This document shows positions 1 through 6,670 of a DNA stretch of 8,000 bases, piece after piece. Every line of letters starts with the position of its first letter. Positions within the stretch are counted from its first letter, which is position 1. The translations under genes and the position numbers were made by a program. The stretch is from JAPLKX01 sp035530195. Its GTDB lineage: Bacteria; Hydrogenedentota; Hydrogenedentia; Hydrogenedentales; SLHB01. Below the pieces are notes generated by a model. That model did no database searches and was not told the origin of the DNA. It saw nothing but the letters and a program-made list of their open reading frames with translations. Location: positions 1 through 8,000 of the forward strand of contig DATKVG010000111.1 in the NCBI GenBank assembly GCA_035530195.1, read 5' to 3'.

Positions 1-45
1 CGTGGCCGTGTCGGTGCTCGCATGGACTTTTTCACCAGCCCCACA

Positions 46-81
46 GGCACGCCTTTTTCAAACTGCCGAAAAAGGCGAGCC
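46..81 (-). terminator. Hairpin downstream of the TIM-barrel gene, possible terminator
   Basis: Positions 50-59 and 68-77 are perfect 10-base inverted repeats (GCCTTTTTC-type arms) around an 8-base loop. The stem extends by three more pairs (46-48 with 79-81) after one mismatch. It begins about 20 bases past the stop of the minus-strand gene at 101, where a transcription end would be expected. No run of T follows the stem on the minus strand, so it may be a weak or factor-assisted terminator, or a structure that protects the mRNA 3' end. Confidence 0.4.
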
Positions 82-100
82 AGTCCCCGTTTTTTGCTGG

Positions 101-1072
101 TTAGCAGAATTGTTCGAGGTATCGTGCGCCGAGGATGAACCCGCGTTCGCGGCCAAACGCCGAGTCCTCGTGTTCGATGCTCATGACGCCTTTGTACCCG
201 TTGGATCTCAAGTGGCTGGTGTACTCGCCCCAGTTAATGTCGCCGAACCCCGGTATCACGTACCGCCACCAGCCCTCCGCGTACACGCCCACCCGCGCCC
301 GCGCCGCTTTGTCCACGAGGCAGTCTTTTGCGTGCGTGTGGAAAATGCGTTTCGGGAACATCGACACCGGCAGCAGGTGGTCGCATTGCTGGTGATACAG
401 ATGTGACGGATCGTAGTTAAGCCCGAAAGTGGGATCCTGAATCGTCTCGAAAAGGCATTCGAACGTGTCGATCCCCTGAAGGTTCGTCTCGAAATAGTTT
501 TCAAGAGCGATCTTGACGCCTTTCTCGCCCGCGTGGGCAATCAGCGGCGCAAACACCTTTGGCAGGACCTTCTTGATCGTGTTGATCTTCGTCATGCGGG
601 GCGCCGGATACCCCGGCGAAAGGCAAATCACACTCACACCCAGCATCGACGCGGCATCAATCATCTTAAGCACGTGAGCCTGGCGCTCTTCGGTCTTCTC
701 GGGCTCGACAAGGTCGTCGTACCACGCCAGTGACGTGATCTCGAGCCCGCGGTCGGCAATCAAGGCCTTGACGGCATCCGCGCCCGCCTGGTCGAGCGTC
801 TGCGGGTCGATCTGTTTTCCGCCGGCATCGGCGACGACCTCGAGCCCGTGGATCCCCGCGTCTCTTGCGAAATTGGCCACGGTTTCGAGCGACTCGTTCC
901 AGAACGGGGCCGTCAGCATGCCCACGTACAAGTCCCGTTCCTCTTTGAGAATGGCCGCTGCCTTTTCCGAAATCGGCTCAGCCCCCGCTGCGGCCATGGG
1001 GCCGATCGCCGCAATGCCTGCCGTACCCGCCGCGGTTCCCAGGAAATGTCTGCGCGTAACGTTCGTCTTCAT
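101..1072 (-). CDS. Tat-exported sugar phosphate isomerase/epimerase-like TIM-barrel protein
   Basis: The 323-residue product belongs to the xylose-isomerase-like TIM-barrel (AP endonuclease 2) superfamily, whose members isomerise or epimerise sugars and inositols using a divalent metal. The N-terminus carries a twin-arginine signal (TRRHFLG, residues 6-12), then an Ala/Gly-rich hydrophobic stretch and an AAAGAE cleavage region near residue 30, so the folded protein is probably exported. Likely metal ligands sit at the usual strand ends: Glu191 in ALENY, Asp221 in NYDPSH, His245/His247 in HTHAKD and Glu300 in IEHED. The ATG at 1072 is preferred over an in-frame TTG at 1096 because AAGGGGAGA lies just upstream and the Tat motif then starts at residue 6. 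It appears monocistronic, with a 227-base gap to the gene upstream. Superfamily and Tat signal are well supported; the substrate cannot be told from sequence, and 3-keto-sugar or inositol metabolism are both possible. Confidence 0.9.
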   Translation of the reverse strand: MKTNVTRRHFLGTAAGTAGIAAIGPMAAAGAEPISEKAAAILKEERDLYVGMLTAPFWNESLETVANFARDAGIHGLEVVADAGGKQIDPQTLDQAGADAVKALIADRGLEITSLAWYDDLVEPEKTEERQAHVLKMIDAASMLGVSVICLSPGYPAPRMTKINTIKKVLPKVFAPLIAHAGEKGVKIALENYFETNLQGIDTFECLFETIQDPTFGLNYDPSHLYHQQCDHLLPVSMFPKRIFHTHAKDCLVDKAARARVGVYAEGWWRYVIPGFGDINWGEYTSHLRSNGYKGVMSIEHEDSAFGRERGFILGARYLEQFC

Positions 1073-1076
1073 GCCG

Positions 1077-1085
1077 TCTCCCCTT
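1077..1085 (-). promoter_or_regulatory. Ribosome binding site fixing the start at 1072
   Basis: The minus strand reads AAGGGGAGA, four bases before the ATG at 1072. It supports that start over the TTG eight codons upstream, which would place the Tat twin arginines later and leave this Shine-Dalgarno sequence inside the coding region. Confidence 0.6.
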
Positions 1086-1170
1086 GCTTGGTTCAATCAC
1101 ACTAATTGGGCGCAAGCGTAGCGCACGAACAGATGGAAAACAAGTCCGCAGGCGAGGGTCAGGCGGTTAG

Positions 1171-1188
1171 ATCGGACTGATCGGACGT
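1171..1188. repeat. Two tandem copies of a 9-base unit (ATCGGACTG / ATCGGACGT)
   Basis: ATCGGAC occurs at 1171-1177 and again at 1180-1186, a 9-base period, directly beside the large inverted repeat that starts at 1192. It is short and could be chance, but its position suggests it belongs to the same intergenic repeat element. Confidence 0.4.
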
Positions 1189-1191
1189 ACT

Positions 1192-1276
1192 TGCAGGCGA
1201 GACGCCCGCACCACAATCCCGCACCACAAGGCGAATGAAAAAGGGCCGCAATTGTGGTGCGGGCGTTTCGCCTGCA
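1192..1276. repeat. Long intergenic inverted repeat (26-base arms)
   Basis: The left arm (1192-1217) and right arm (1251-1276) are reverse complements over 26 bases with one mismatch, which would be a G-U pair in one RNA strand. The 33-base loop begins with a second copy of CCCGCACCACAA (1218-1229) repeating the one in the left arm (1205-1216) at a 13-base period. The element fills most of the gap after the membrane-protein gene ending at 1300 and could act as an mRNA 3' structure. No T-run follows on either strand, so a classic intrinsic terminator is unlikely. The core GGCGAGACGCCCG (1196-1208) recurs at 3788-3800, suggesting a dispersed REP-like family. No coding sequence was recognised in the surrounding gap 1073-1299. 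Confidence 0.85.
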
Positions 1277-1299
1277 TAGTCAGCAGGGGCAACGCAACG

Positions 1300-3207
1300 C
1301 TACTCGACCGTATAGAGGTCATAGCTTTCGCCGGACAGGACGCGGCGCAGGTCCAACGGCACGTCTTTCGGCGAAAGGACATGGCGGAATCCGTATTCGG
1401 CGGCGAGGTTTTCCCATTGGGCGTTGGAGCGGGTGCGCCAGGCGTCGAGCGAATAGTCCCACGGAAGTCCGAGCCGGATATCGTAGATGTCGGCGCGCAT
1501 TTTGAGTATGTCGGGAGCGAGCGCCGGCATATACGTGATGTATTGCGGCAGTTCGTACGTGTACAGAACGGGGTGGCCCGTTTTTTCCTGCCAGTCGATT
1601 TCCCAGTGCGGCGTGAGCAGGAACTGGCCGGGCGCGGCGTGGCCATCGAGGTAATCACGGACACTCGCCTCGAACGGGCTCACGGGCAGCGTAACGCGCG
1701 TCCGCCACTGGCCTGCCAGCCCTATTGCCAGCGCCACGAGGCACAGGCCCGCCACGACCGCCGCCGGCTTGAGACGTTCCGCGAACGGCGCGGCGTACGT
1801 CGCCACCCAACCCGCACCGAAGCCCGCAACCAGCAGGCCCGCACCGAACTGGTGGTAGAACGAGACCGCGCCTAGCCCAGCCACAAGGCACACCGCATAC
1901 AGCCGCTTGTGCCGCCGCTGGCCGTACAGAATAGCCGAGGCCCCGCCCACCAGCAGAAACAGGATGCCTTCATGCGCCTCGACATAGCGGGCATGAAACC
2001 CGTTTGGCAGCAGCCATGCCGACACCGGCGTCAGGACAAGCCACGCCAGCGCCAGGACAAACAGCAGGTCGGCCGGCGCCTTTACCACTCCCGCGGGTCC
2101 TTTCTTCCTGCCGAGGATGCCCACGGCGAGTGCCAGCGCCATAACAGCCGTGTGGTTGAGGAGCCGTTTCGGCATCCAAACGACCAGGGCCGGCGGCGTG
2201 TCAGGGCCGAGCCGATATTCCACGGCGGCGATCGAAACCACAACGGCGCCCGTGATAATCGCATAAACGCCCAGCCGTGACGCGGGATCCCGAAGTTTAT
2301 CGCGCACGGTTCCCGCGGCGGCAAAAAAGCCAAGAAACACGCACAGGCCCAGCGCGATGTACCCGTGCGCGGGTGGGTTGAAACGCGCAAACGCACGGTG
2401 AATGTCTTCGCCGAACACGTAGGCTTTCCAGAGTTCGAGGGATACGGCGGCGGGCTGTATGTTCTCGGGCAAGTCCGCATTGGCCGCACGCAGCGCCAGC
2501 CAGACCCCGCCGGAAAGCACGAGGCCGGCAGCGCCCCAAAGGGCCGCGCGGATCACACGCCCCCGTGTTTCCGGCGCGTCAACCCACTTCCACACCGCGT
2601 ACAGGCCGGCAACCAGCATAAGGATCGGCGCCTGCCCCACATGGATCGCCGGCATCAGCCCCGCGAGAAAGAAGCCGGCACCCAGCCGGCCCGACACGAT
2701 CAGGTAAAGCGCAATAAGCACTGCACCCATGCCGATGTGGCCCGAAGTGAACTTGTCCGGCCAGACGAACAGCGGGTAATAGCTGCCGAAGGCCACAAGC
2801 ACGCCCGAAACCGTCAGGACCGCCGCAATGTGACCGCACAGAACTCGCCGCGACACACGCGCCGCCAGCAAGTAGGCCGGCAGCGTGGTCGCACCGAGGA
2901 ACAACATCTGGCGAAGACCGCAAACCAGCGCAGGCGACGGCGCCAGCCACAGAACCAATGCCGAAACGTAGTACTGGATGGTAAACGCGGACCGCGCATA
3001 CCGGTAAAACGGATGCCAGTCCGCGTATTGAACCTGGTGGATCAGCAGTTGCGCTCGCTCGAAAGTCTCTTCCCACCGGATGCCCCGGACCAACACGCCC
3101 GCCACGCAAAAGAATAACCAAAAAACCGCACCCCATGCCAGGGTGCGGCGGTCTTTCGTGGCAGTCACCCGTCTTGCCTTTGCTTGCGGTTGCACCGCGG
3201 CCGTCAC
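1300..3207 (-). CDS. Polytopic membrane protein with C-terminal extracytoplasmic-type domain (GT-C-like, function unknown)
   Basis: The roughly 635-residue product has a short basic N-terminus (KARR, KDRR), then around ten or more hydrophobic segments across residues 25-500 (for example the segments beginning LAWGAVFWLFF and AVVAGLCLVALAI), and a soluble C-terminal domain of about 135 residues rich in aromatic and charged residues (WEIDWQEK, ADIYDIRLGLPW). This layout matches GT-C glycosyltransferases and related uncharacterised bacterial membrane proteins. The early loop, where GT-C enzymes carry an acidic catalytic motif, has RWEETFERAQ, but I cannot assign a catalytic residue. The GTG start at 3207 overlaps the stop of the upstream nuclease gene as GTGA, with a purine-rich GGCGAGGGCGG before it. 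Other GTG codons at residues 5 and 16 are possible starts. Coding is certain, membrane location very likely; the glycosyltransferase idea is tentative. Confidence 0.85.
   Translation of the reverse strand: MTAAVQPQAKARRVTATKDRRTLAWGAVFWLFFCVAGVLVRGIRWEETFERAQLLIHQVQYADWHPFYRYARSAFTIQYYVSALVLWLAPSPALVCGLRQMLFLGATTLPAYLLAARVSRRVLCGHIAAVLTVSGVLVAFGSYYPLFVWPDKFTSGHIGMGAVLIALYLIVSGRLGAGFFLAGLMPAIHVGQAPILMLVAGLYAVWKWVDAPETRGRVIRAALWGAAGLVLSGGVWLALRAANADLPENIQPAAVSLELWKAYVFGEDIHRAFARFNPPAHGYIALGLCVFLGFFAAAGTVRDKLRDPASRLGVYAIITGAVVVSIAAVEYRLGPDTPPALVVWMPKRLLNHTAVMALALAVGILGRKKGPAGVVKAPADLLFVLALAWLVLTPVSAWLLPNGFHARYVEAHEGILFLLVGGASAILYGQRRHKRLYAVCLVAGLGAVSFYHQFGAGLLVAGFGAGWVATYAAPFAERLKPAAVVAGLCLVALAIGLAGQWRTRVTLPVSPFEASVRDYLDGHAAPGQFLLTPHWEIDWQEKTGHPVLYTYELPQYITYMPALAPDILKMRADIYDIRLGLPWDYSLDAWRTRSNAQWENLAAEYGFRHVLSPKDVPLDLRRVLSGESYDLYTVE
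3204..3207 (-). promoter_or_regulatory. GTGA stop/start overlap coupling nuclease and membrane protein
   Basis: On the minus strand the bases 3207-3204 read GTGA: GTG starts the membrane protein and TGA ends the nuclease. This four-base overlap usually means translational coupling by terminating ribosomes. Confidence 0.65.
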
Positions 3208-3692
3208 GGCTTGAATCCGCCCTCGCCTTCTTCGGGTTCTTCCTGGTCGGTGTCCTCTTCCTCCTCGGTGGAACTGAGAATGGAAGCATCCTGTGCCGCG
3301 GCATCCATCACTTCTTCGGCGGCGAATATGGGGCACTGCATCCGGACCGCGATCGCGATCCCGTCGCTGGGCCGTGAATCGACGCGGAGGACTTGCTCGA
3401 CTTGCCCCGAGGGGGAGCGCTGCTCGATGTTGAGGTGCGCGTAGAAGATATCGTTTTCGAGCTTGTAGATGTTGACGGATTGCAACTGGCCGCGGAGCCC
3501 CGCGAGGAGGTTACAGATCAGGTCGTGTGTCAGCGGCCGCGGCGGCGTTTCACCCATCAGCACGATTTGAATGGCGCTGGCTTCGTGCGGCCCCACCAGG
3601 ATCGGCAGCACCCGCGATTCATTTCGAAGCAACACGAAGGGAAACCCGCTGCGGTCAGCCTGGCTCACCCCCAACACTTCCAATGGAACCAT
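3204..3692 (-). CDS. Bifunctional nuclease family protein (DUF151/BFN)
   Basis: This 162-residue protein matches the DUF151 (bifunctional nuclease) family, small soluble proteins reported in plants to have RNase and DNase activity; bacterial roles are poorly defined. Visible hallmarks are the opening beta-hairpin region MVPLEVLGVSQ, the conserved LPILVGPHEASAI segment (residues 29-41), RPLTHDL, and VDSRPSDGIAIAVR followed by CPIFAAEEVM. After the core comes an unusually acidic tail (about residues 140-160, TEEEEDTDQEEPEEGEGG), which is not part of the conserved domain and may keep the protein soluble or bind a basic partner. The ATG at 3692 has AAGGAGA eight bases upstream; the in-frame extension to 3740 lacks this support. 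It is the first gene of an operon with the membrane protein, sharing GTGA at the junction. Family is confident, activity in this organism is inferred. Confidence 0.93.
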   Translation of the reverse strand: MVPLEVLGVSQADRSGFPFVLLRNESRVLPILVGPHEASAIQIVLMGETPPRPLTHDLICNLLAGLRGQLQSVNIYKLENDIFYAHLNIEQRSPSGQVEQVLRVDSRPSDGIAIAVRMQCPIFAAEEVMDAAAQDASILSSTEEEEDTDQEEPEEGEGGFKP

Positions 3693-3697
3693 GACGT

Positions 3698-3704
3698 TCT
3701 CCTT
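3698..3704 (-). promoter_or_regulatory. Ribosome binding site of the nuclease gene
   Basis: The minus strand reads AAGGAGA, five bases before the ATG at 3692. It decides the start in favour of MVPLEV over the longer frame reaching 3740. Confidence 0.65.
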
Positions 3705-3778
3705 TTGGTTCACAGACAGTTTACACGCAAGCAGCGCCACTCTTCTACAACCTCAAAAACCAGCGTCGGATTCCCCGG

Positions 3779-3807
3779 GTAGGCGCGGGCGAGACGCCCG
3801 GGCCTAC
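3779..3807. repeat. Intergenic palindrome with GGCGAGACGCCCG core
   Basis: Arms 3779-3791 and 3795-3807 pair over 13 bases with one mismatch around a 3-base AGA loop. It sits in the 199-base spacer between two divergent genes, so it cannot be a terminator for either of them. The 13-base core at 3788-3800 is identical to 1196-1208 in the larger inverted repeat, which suggests a dispersed intergenic repeat family. Confidence 0.75.
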
Positions 3808-3827
3808 GTTTGCCGAAAAGATGGTGG

Positions 3828-3856
3828 TTGGAAAAAAGACATTAGTCAGCTATGCT
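3828..3856 (+). promoter_or_regulatory. Candidate sigma-70-type promoter of the hydrolase gene
   Basis: TTGGAA (3828-3833) and TATGCT (3851-3856) are separated by exactly 17 bases; each matches the vegetative consensus at four of six positions. A start near 3863 would leave a leader of about 30 bases carrying AAGGAGAG before the ATG at 3892. In the same divergent spacer I see no comparably good promoter for the nuclease operon. Confidence 0.4.
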
Positions 3857-3891
3857 TACGGGCGTAACCGACGGATGAAGGAGAGAGACCC

Positions 3892-6249
3892 ATGAGACAC
3901 ATTTTGTGCTGTTTACTGCTGCTATCGAGTGCGGGCGGAATCGCCCGGGCCGAAATGATCGATCTGACCCACGCCGTTGTGGTGGCACCGCCCGGAATGA
4001 GCGGCCCGGAACAGAAAGCCGTCCAAATGCTGGTCGACGAGGTGTGGAAGCGCACCTGGGTGCGCTGGAATGTGGCGAACAAGCCGCCGTCGCCTCCCGT
4101 GGCCATGGTGGTTATTTCGCCGCAGGCGCTCTTGCCGGAGGCGTACCGGGAGCTGATTCCTGATTCCGCAACCGCCGCGGAAGGTTTTTGCATTAAATCG
4201 ACGCCTTCATCGGGGGTGGTGGTGGCCGGCAACGACGCGCGCGGCGTACTGTTTGGCGTGGGCCGCCTGTTGCGCGAACTCCGAATGACCCGCGGCTCGA
4301 TCCTGCTTCCGGGCGGCTCGAGCATCCAGACGGCGCCGGCTTACGCGCTGCGCGGCCACCAGCTCGGCTACCGCCCGAAGGTGAATACCTACGACGGCTG
4401 GACACCCGACATGTACGAGCAATATATCCGCGACCTGGCGGTGTTCGGCGCAAATGCCATCGAACTGATGCCGCCACGCACCGACGACGCCGCCAACAGC
4501 CCCCATTTCACGCTCTCCCAGATTGACATGATGGAAGCGGTCTCACGGATCGCCGACTCGTACGGCATAGACCTCTGGATCTGGTATCCGGCAATGGACC
4601 GCGACTACTCGAAGCCCGCGACGGTCGAGAAGGCGCTCGCCGAATGGGGCGAGGTCTTTGCCCGGCTGCCCCGAATCGACGCGGTGTTTGTTCCCGGCGG
4701 CGACCCGGGCCACACCCAGCCAAAATACCTGATGGCGCTGCTCGAAAAACAGACTCAAGTCCTGCATAAGACCCATCCGGATGCGCAGATGTGGATGTCG
4801 CCGCAAAGTTTTACGCCCGAATGGATGGCCGAATTCCTCGATATTATGAAGCAGGAACCGGCGTGGCTGACCGGCCTCGTCTACGGGCCGCAAAACCGCA
4901 TTGGTCTGCCGGAACTCCGCGCCGCCGTCCCTACCAAATACCCCATCCGCCACTATCCCGACATCACACACAGCATCCGCTGCCAGTTCGCCGTACCGGA
5001 CTGGGACGTCGCCTATGCCATCACCGAAGAGCGCGAGGTGATCAACCCCAGGCCGCGGGATTTCGCACGCATCTGCCGGATGTTCGACGACTACACGCCC
5101 GGTTTCCTGACCTATTCCGAAGGGTGCAACGACGACGTCAACAAAACCGTGTGGAGCGCACTCGGCTGGAACCCCGAGGCCGACGTCGCCGGGATTCTGC
5201 GCGAATACGCGCGGTACTTCATCGGCCCCGCATTCGAGGAAGGGTTCGCGCAGGTCCTCCTTTCGCTCGAACGCAACTGGCAGGGGCCGCTCTTGACCAA
5301 CGCTGGCGTCGCCACAACGCTCGAGCAGATCCGGCAACTTCAGGCGGAGGCGACGCCGCAGGTCCTGTTGATCTGGCGGTTTCAGCAGGCGGTGTACCGG
5401 GCGTATTACGACGCGTTTCTGCGGGAGCGGCTGATTTACGAAACGGCGCTCGAGGATCAGGCCATGCAGGCCCTGCGAAACGCGGCCGAGGTCGGCCCCG
5501 ACCTCGCACTCGACCTCGCCGAAACCATCCTCGAACGCGCCCTCACCGAACCCGCCGCACGCGACCTCCGCGCCCGCGTGTTCGAGATGGCCGAGGCCCT
5601 CTACCAGAGCATCCGAATGCAGCTCAGCGTGCCGAGGTACCAGGCGATTGATGCGGGGCGCGGCGGAAACCTCGACCTGATCGACCGCCCCCTCAACAAC
5701 CGCAATTGGCTCGAGGCCCAGTTCGATGAGATTCGGGCGATCGAAAGCCCGAGGGAACAGTTGAAGCGCATCGATACCATCGTCAACTGGACCAACCCAG
5801 GGCCCGGCGGCTATTACGACGACCTCGGAGACACCCAAAACCAGCCACACCTCGTCCGCCTGGACGTCGAAGACCCCGAGTTCCGGACAACCCCCCGCAT
5901 CGGGTTTTCATACGGCACCCAATACCGGACATCCTGGGTGCGGTTCGCCGAAACCATCTACGAAACGCCCCTGTTCATGCAGTACGACGACCTCGACCCT
6001 GCCGGCGAGTACAAGGTGCGCGTCACATACGCAGGCGACCGCGGTCGCAACCGCATACGACTCAGCGCGGACGGCGCAGAGGTACATCCATACATACAAA
6101 AACCCTCCCCTAGCCGGCCCCAGGAGTTTGATGTCCCAAAACAGGCCACGGCAGATTCGAAATTGACGCTGACGTTTCAGCAGGAATCTGGCAGTGGCGG
6201 CGCCGGTCGAGGATGCCAGGTGGCGGAAGTCTGGCTGATAAAGAAGTGA
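3892..6249 (+). CDS. Secreted glycoside-hydrolase-like protein (zincin-like N-terminal domain plus TIM barrel)
   Basis: The 785-residue product starts with a Sec signal peptide (hydrophobic CCLLLLSSAGG, cleavage after ARA, residue 20). Residues 22-150 look like the alpha/beta zincin-like domain found ahead of GH20, GH67 and GH84 barrels: EQKAVQMLVDEVWKRT, then a GVLFGVGRLLREL helix. From about 150 to 480 the TIM-barrel part begins YALRGHQLGYRPK and carries VPGGDPGHTQP (268-277, with Asp271 and His274) and YSEGCNDDVNKTVW (408-421, with Glu410, Asp414, Asp415), the best candidates for active-site residues. A helical stretch follows. Then comes NPGPGGYYDDLGD (635-647) and a beta-rich C-terminal domain (about 665-785) that may bind carbohydrate. 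AAGGAGAG precedes the ATG. It is a single-gene unit. Hydrolase fold and export are well supported; glucuronidase or hexosaminidase specificity is not decidable. Confidence 0.88.
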   Translation: MRHILCCLLLLSSAGGIARAEMIDLTHAVVVAPPGMSGPEQKAVQMLVDEVWKRTWVRWNVANKPPSPPVAMVVISPQALLPEAYRELIPDSATAAEGFCIKSTPSSGVVVAGNDARGVLFGVGRLLRELRMTRGSILLPGGSSIQTAPAYALRGHQLGYRPKVNTYDGWTPDMYEQYIRDLAVFGANAIELMPPRTDDAANSPHFTLSQIDMMEAVSRIADSYGIDLWIWYPAMDRDYSKPATVEKALAEWGEVFARLPRIDAVFVPGGDPGHTQPKYLMALLEKQTQVLHKTHPDAQMWMSPQSFTPEWMAEFLDIMKQEPAWLTGLVYGPQNRIGLPELRAAVPTKYPIRHYPDITHSIRCQFAVPDWDVAYAITEEREVINPRPRDFARICRMFDDYTPGFLTYSEGCNDDVNKTVWSALGWNPEADVAGILREYARYFIGPAFEEGFAQVLLSLERNWQGPLLTNAGVATTLEQIRQLQAEATPQVLLIWRFQQAVYRAYYDAFLRERLIYETALEDQAMQALRNAAEVGPDLALDLAETILERALTEPAARDLRARVFEMAEALYQSIRMQLSVPRYQAIDAGRGGNLDLIDRPLNNRNWLEAQFDEIRAIESPREQLKRIDTIVNWTNPGPGGYYDDLGDTQNQPHLVRLDVEDPEFRTTPRIGFSYGTQYRTSWVRFAETIYETPLFMQYDDLDPAGEYKVRVTYAGDRGRNRIRLSADGAEVHPYIQKPSPSRPQEFDVPKQATADSKLTLTFQQESGSGGAGRGCQVAEVWLIKK

Positions 6250-6271
6250 CGGCCAACCAGAGGTCGCCCGA

Positions 6272-6631
6272 CTATTCCGTCGGTCTCGACCGCCCGCGTC
6301 TCTTGCGTCGGGCTTTTTGTTTGCGGATCTTCTCCCGTTCCAGCGCCTGCGGGCTTTTATCCCCGAGCCGCTCCGCCTCGATAAGCTCGCAAAGTCGGCG
6401 GCGCGCATAAAACCGGTTCAGCGACTGCGACCGCGCCTTCTGCATCTTCACCTCGAGCCCCGTCGGCACGTGACGCAAAACCACGCACGTCGACGTTTTG
6501 TTCACTTTCTGCCCGCCCGGCCCCGCCGACGTCACAAAATGCTCCTCCAAATCCGCCTCGCGCACGCCACACAACGCCATACGCCCCAGAAGCTCCGCCT
6601 CTTTTTGCGCCGTTACACCAAAACTAGGCAC
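6272..6631 (-). CDS. Stand-alone release-factor-like (GGQ domain) protein, probable ribosome rescue factor
   Basis: The 119-residue product contains only the peptidyl-tRNA hydrolysing domain of class I release factors: residues 31-46 include the GPGGQ motif (GGQ at 39-41) followed by KVNKTSTCV, then HVPTG and the helix SQSLNRFYARRRL. The codon-recognition domains of full-length RF1/RF2 (about 360 residues) are absent. It ends in a strongly basic tail (EREKIRKQKARRKRRGRSRP), as in ArfB/YaeJ, where the tail enters the empty mRNA channel of stalled ribosomes. A rescue role is therefore likely but inferred; ArfB itself may not be the direct orthologue. Two GTG codons (6634 and 6631) follow AAGGAGG; the second is chosen because it is five bases from that sequence, against two for the first. 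It converges on the hydrolase gene with only 22 bases between stops, and its 3' end contains the terminator of that gene. Confidence 0.88.
   Translation of the reverse strand: MPSFGVTAQKEAELLGRMALCGVREADLEEHFVTSAGPGGQKVNKTSTCVVLRHVPTGLEVKMQKARSQSLNRFYARRRLCELIEAERLGDKSPQALEREKIRKQKARRKRRGRSRPTE
6292..6322 (+). terminator. Intrinsic terminator of the hydrolase gene, inside the convergent gene
   Basis: On the plus strand GCCCG (6292-6296) pairs with CGGGC (6309-6313), possibly lengthened by CG/CG pairs inside, and is followed at once by TTTTTGTTT (6314-6322). It lies about 43 bases after the hydrolase stop. The same bases read on the other strand encode the Lys/Arg-rich tail of the release-factor-like protein, so the T-run doubles as its Lys-Gln-Lys codons. 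Confidence 0.55.
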
Positions 6632-6670
6632 CACAACCTCCTTCCCAACCGTCCCACCGCGCCCGAAAGG

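Noticed and set aside
2..406. 134-codon plus-strand frame at the left edge
   Set aside because: Most of it is antisense to the TIM-barrel gene, which has strong motif support, and its product shows no recognisable family.
1205..1229. Direct repeat CCCGCACCACAA, considered as the start of a CRISPR array
   Set aside because: There are only two adjacent copies at a 13-base period with no spacers; they are part of the inverted repeat element.
2365..3117. 250-codon plus-strand frame inside the membrane-protein gene
   Set aside because: Its product is Arg/Gln/His-rich with no domain, as expected from the antisense of hydrophobic codons.
3208..3336. 43-codon N-terminal extension of the membrane protein
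   Set aside because: It would lie wholly inside the nuclease gene in another frame and is Arg-rich without membrane character; the GTGA overlap start is far more natural.
3693..3778. Possible promoter for the nuclease operon (TTGAGG or TTGTAG with TAAACT)
   Set aside because: No pair has both acceptable boxes and a 16-18 base spacing, so I did not call it.
4543..5850. Long open frame (435 codons) on the minus strand, opposite the hydrolase gene
   Set aside because: It is a mirror of a GC-biased coding gene. The plus-strand frame has a signal peptide, a ribosome binding site and family motifs; the antisense product has none.
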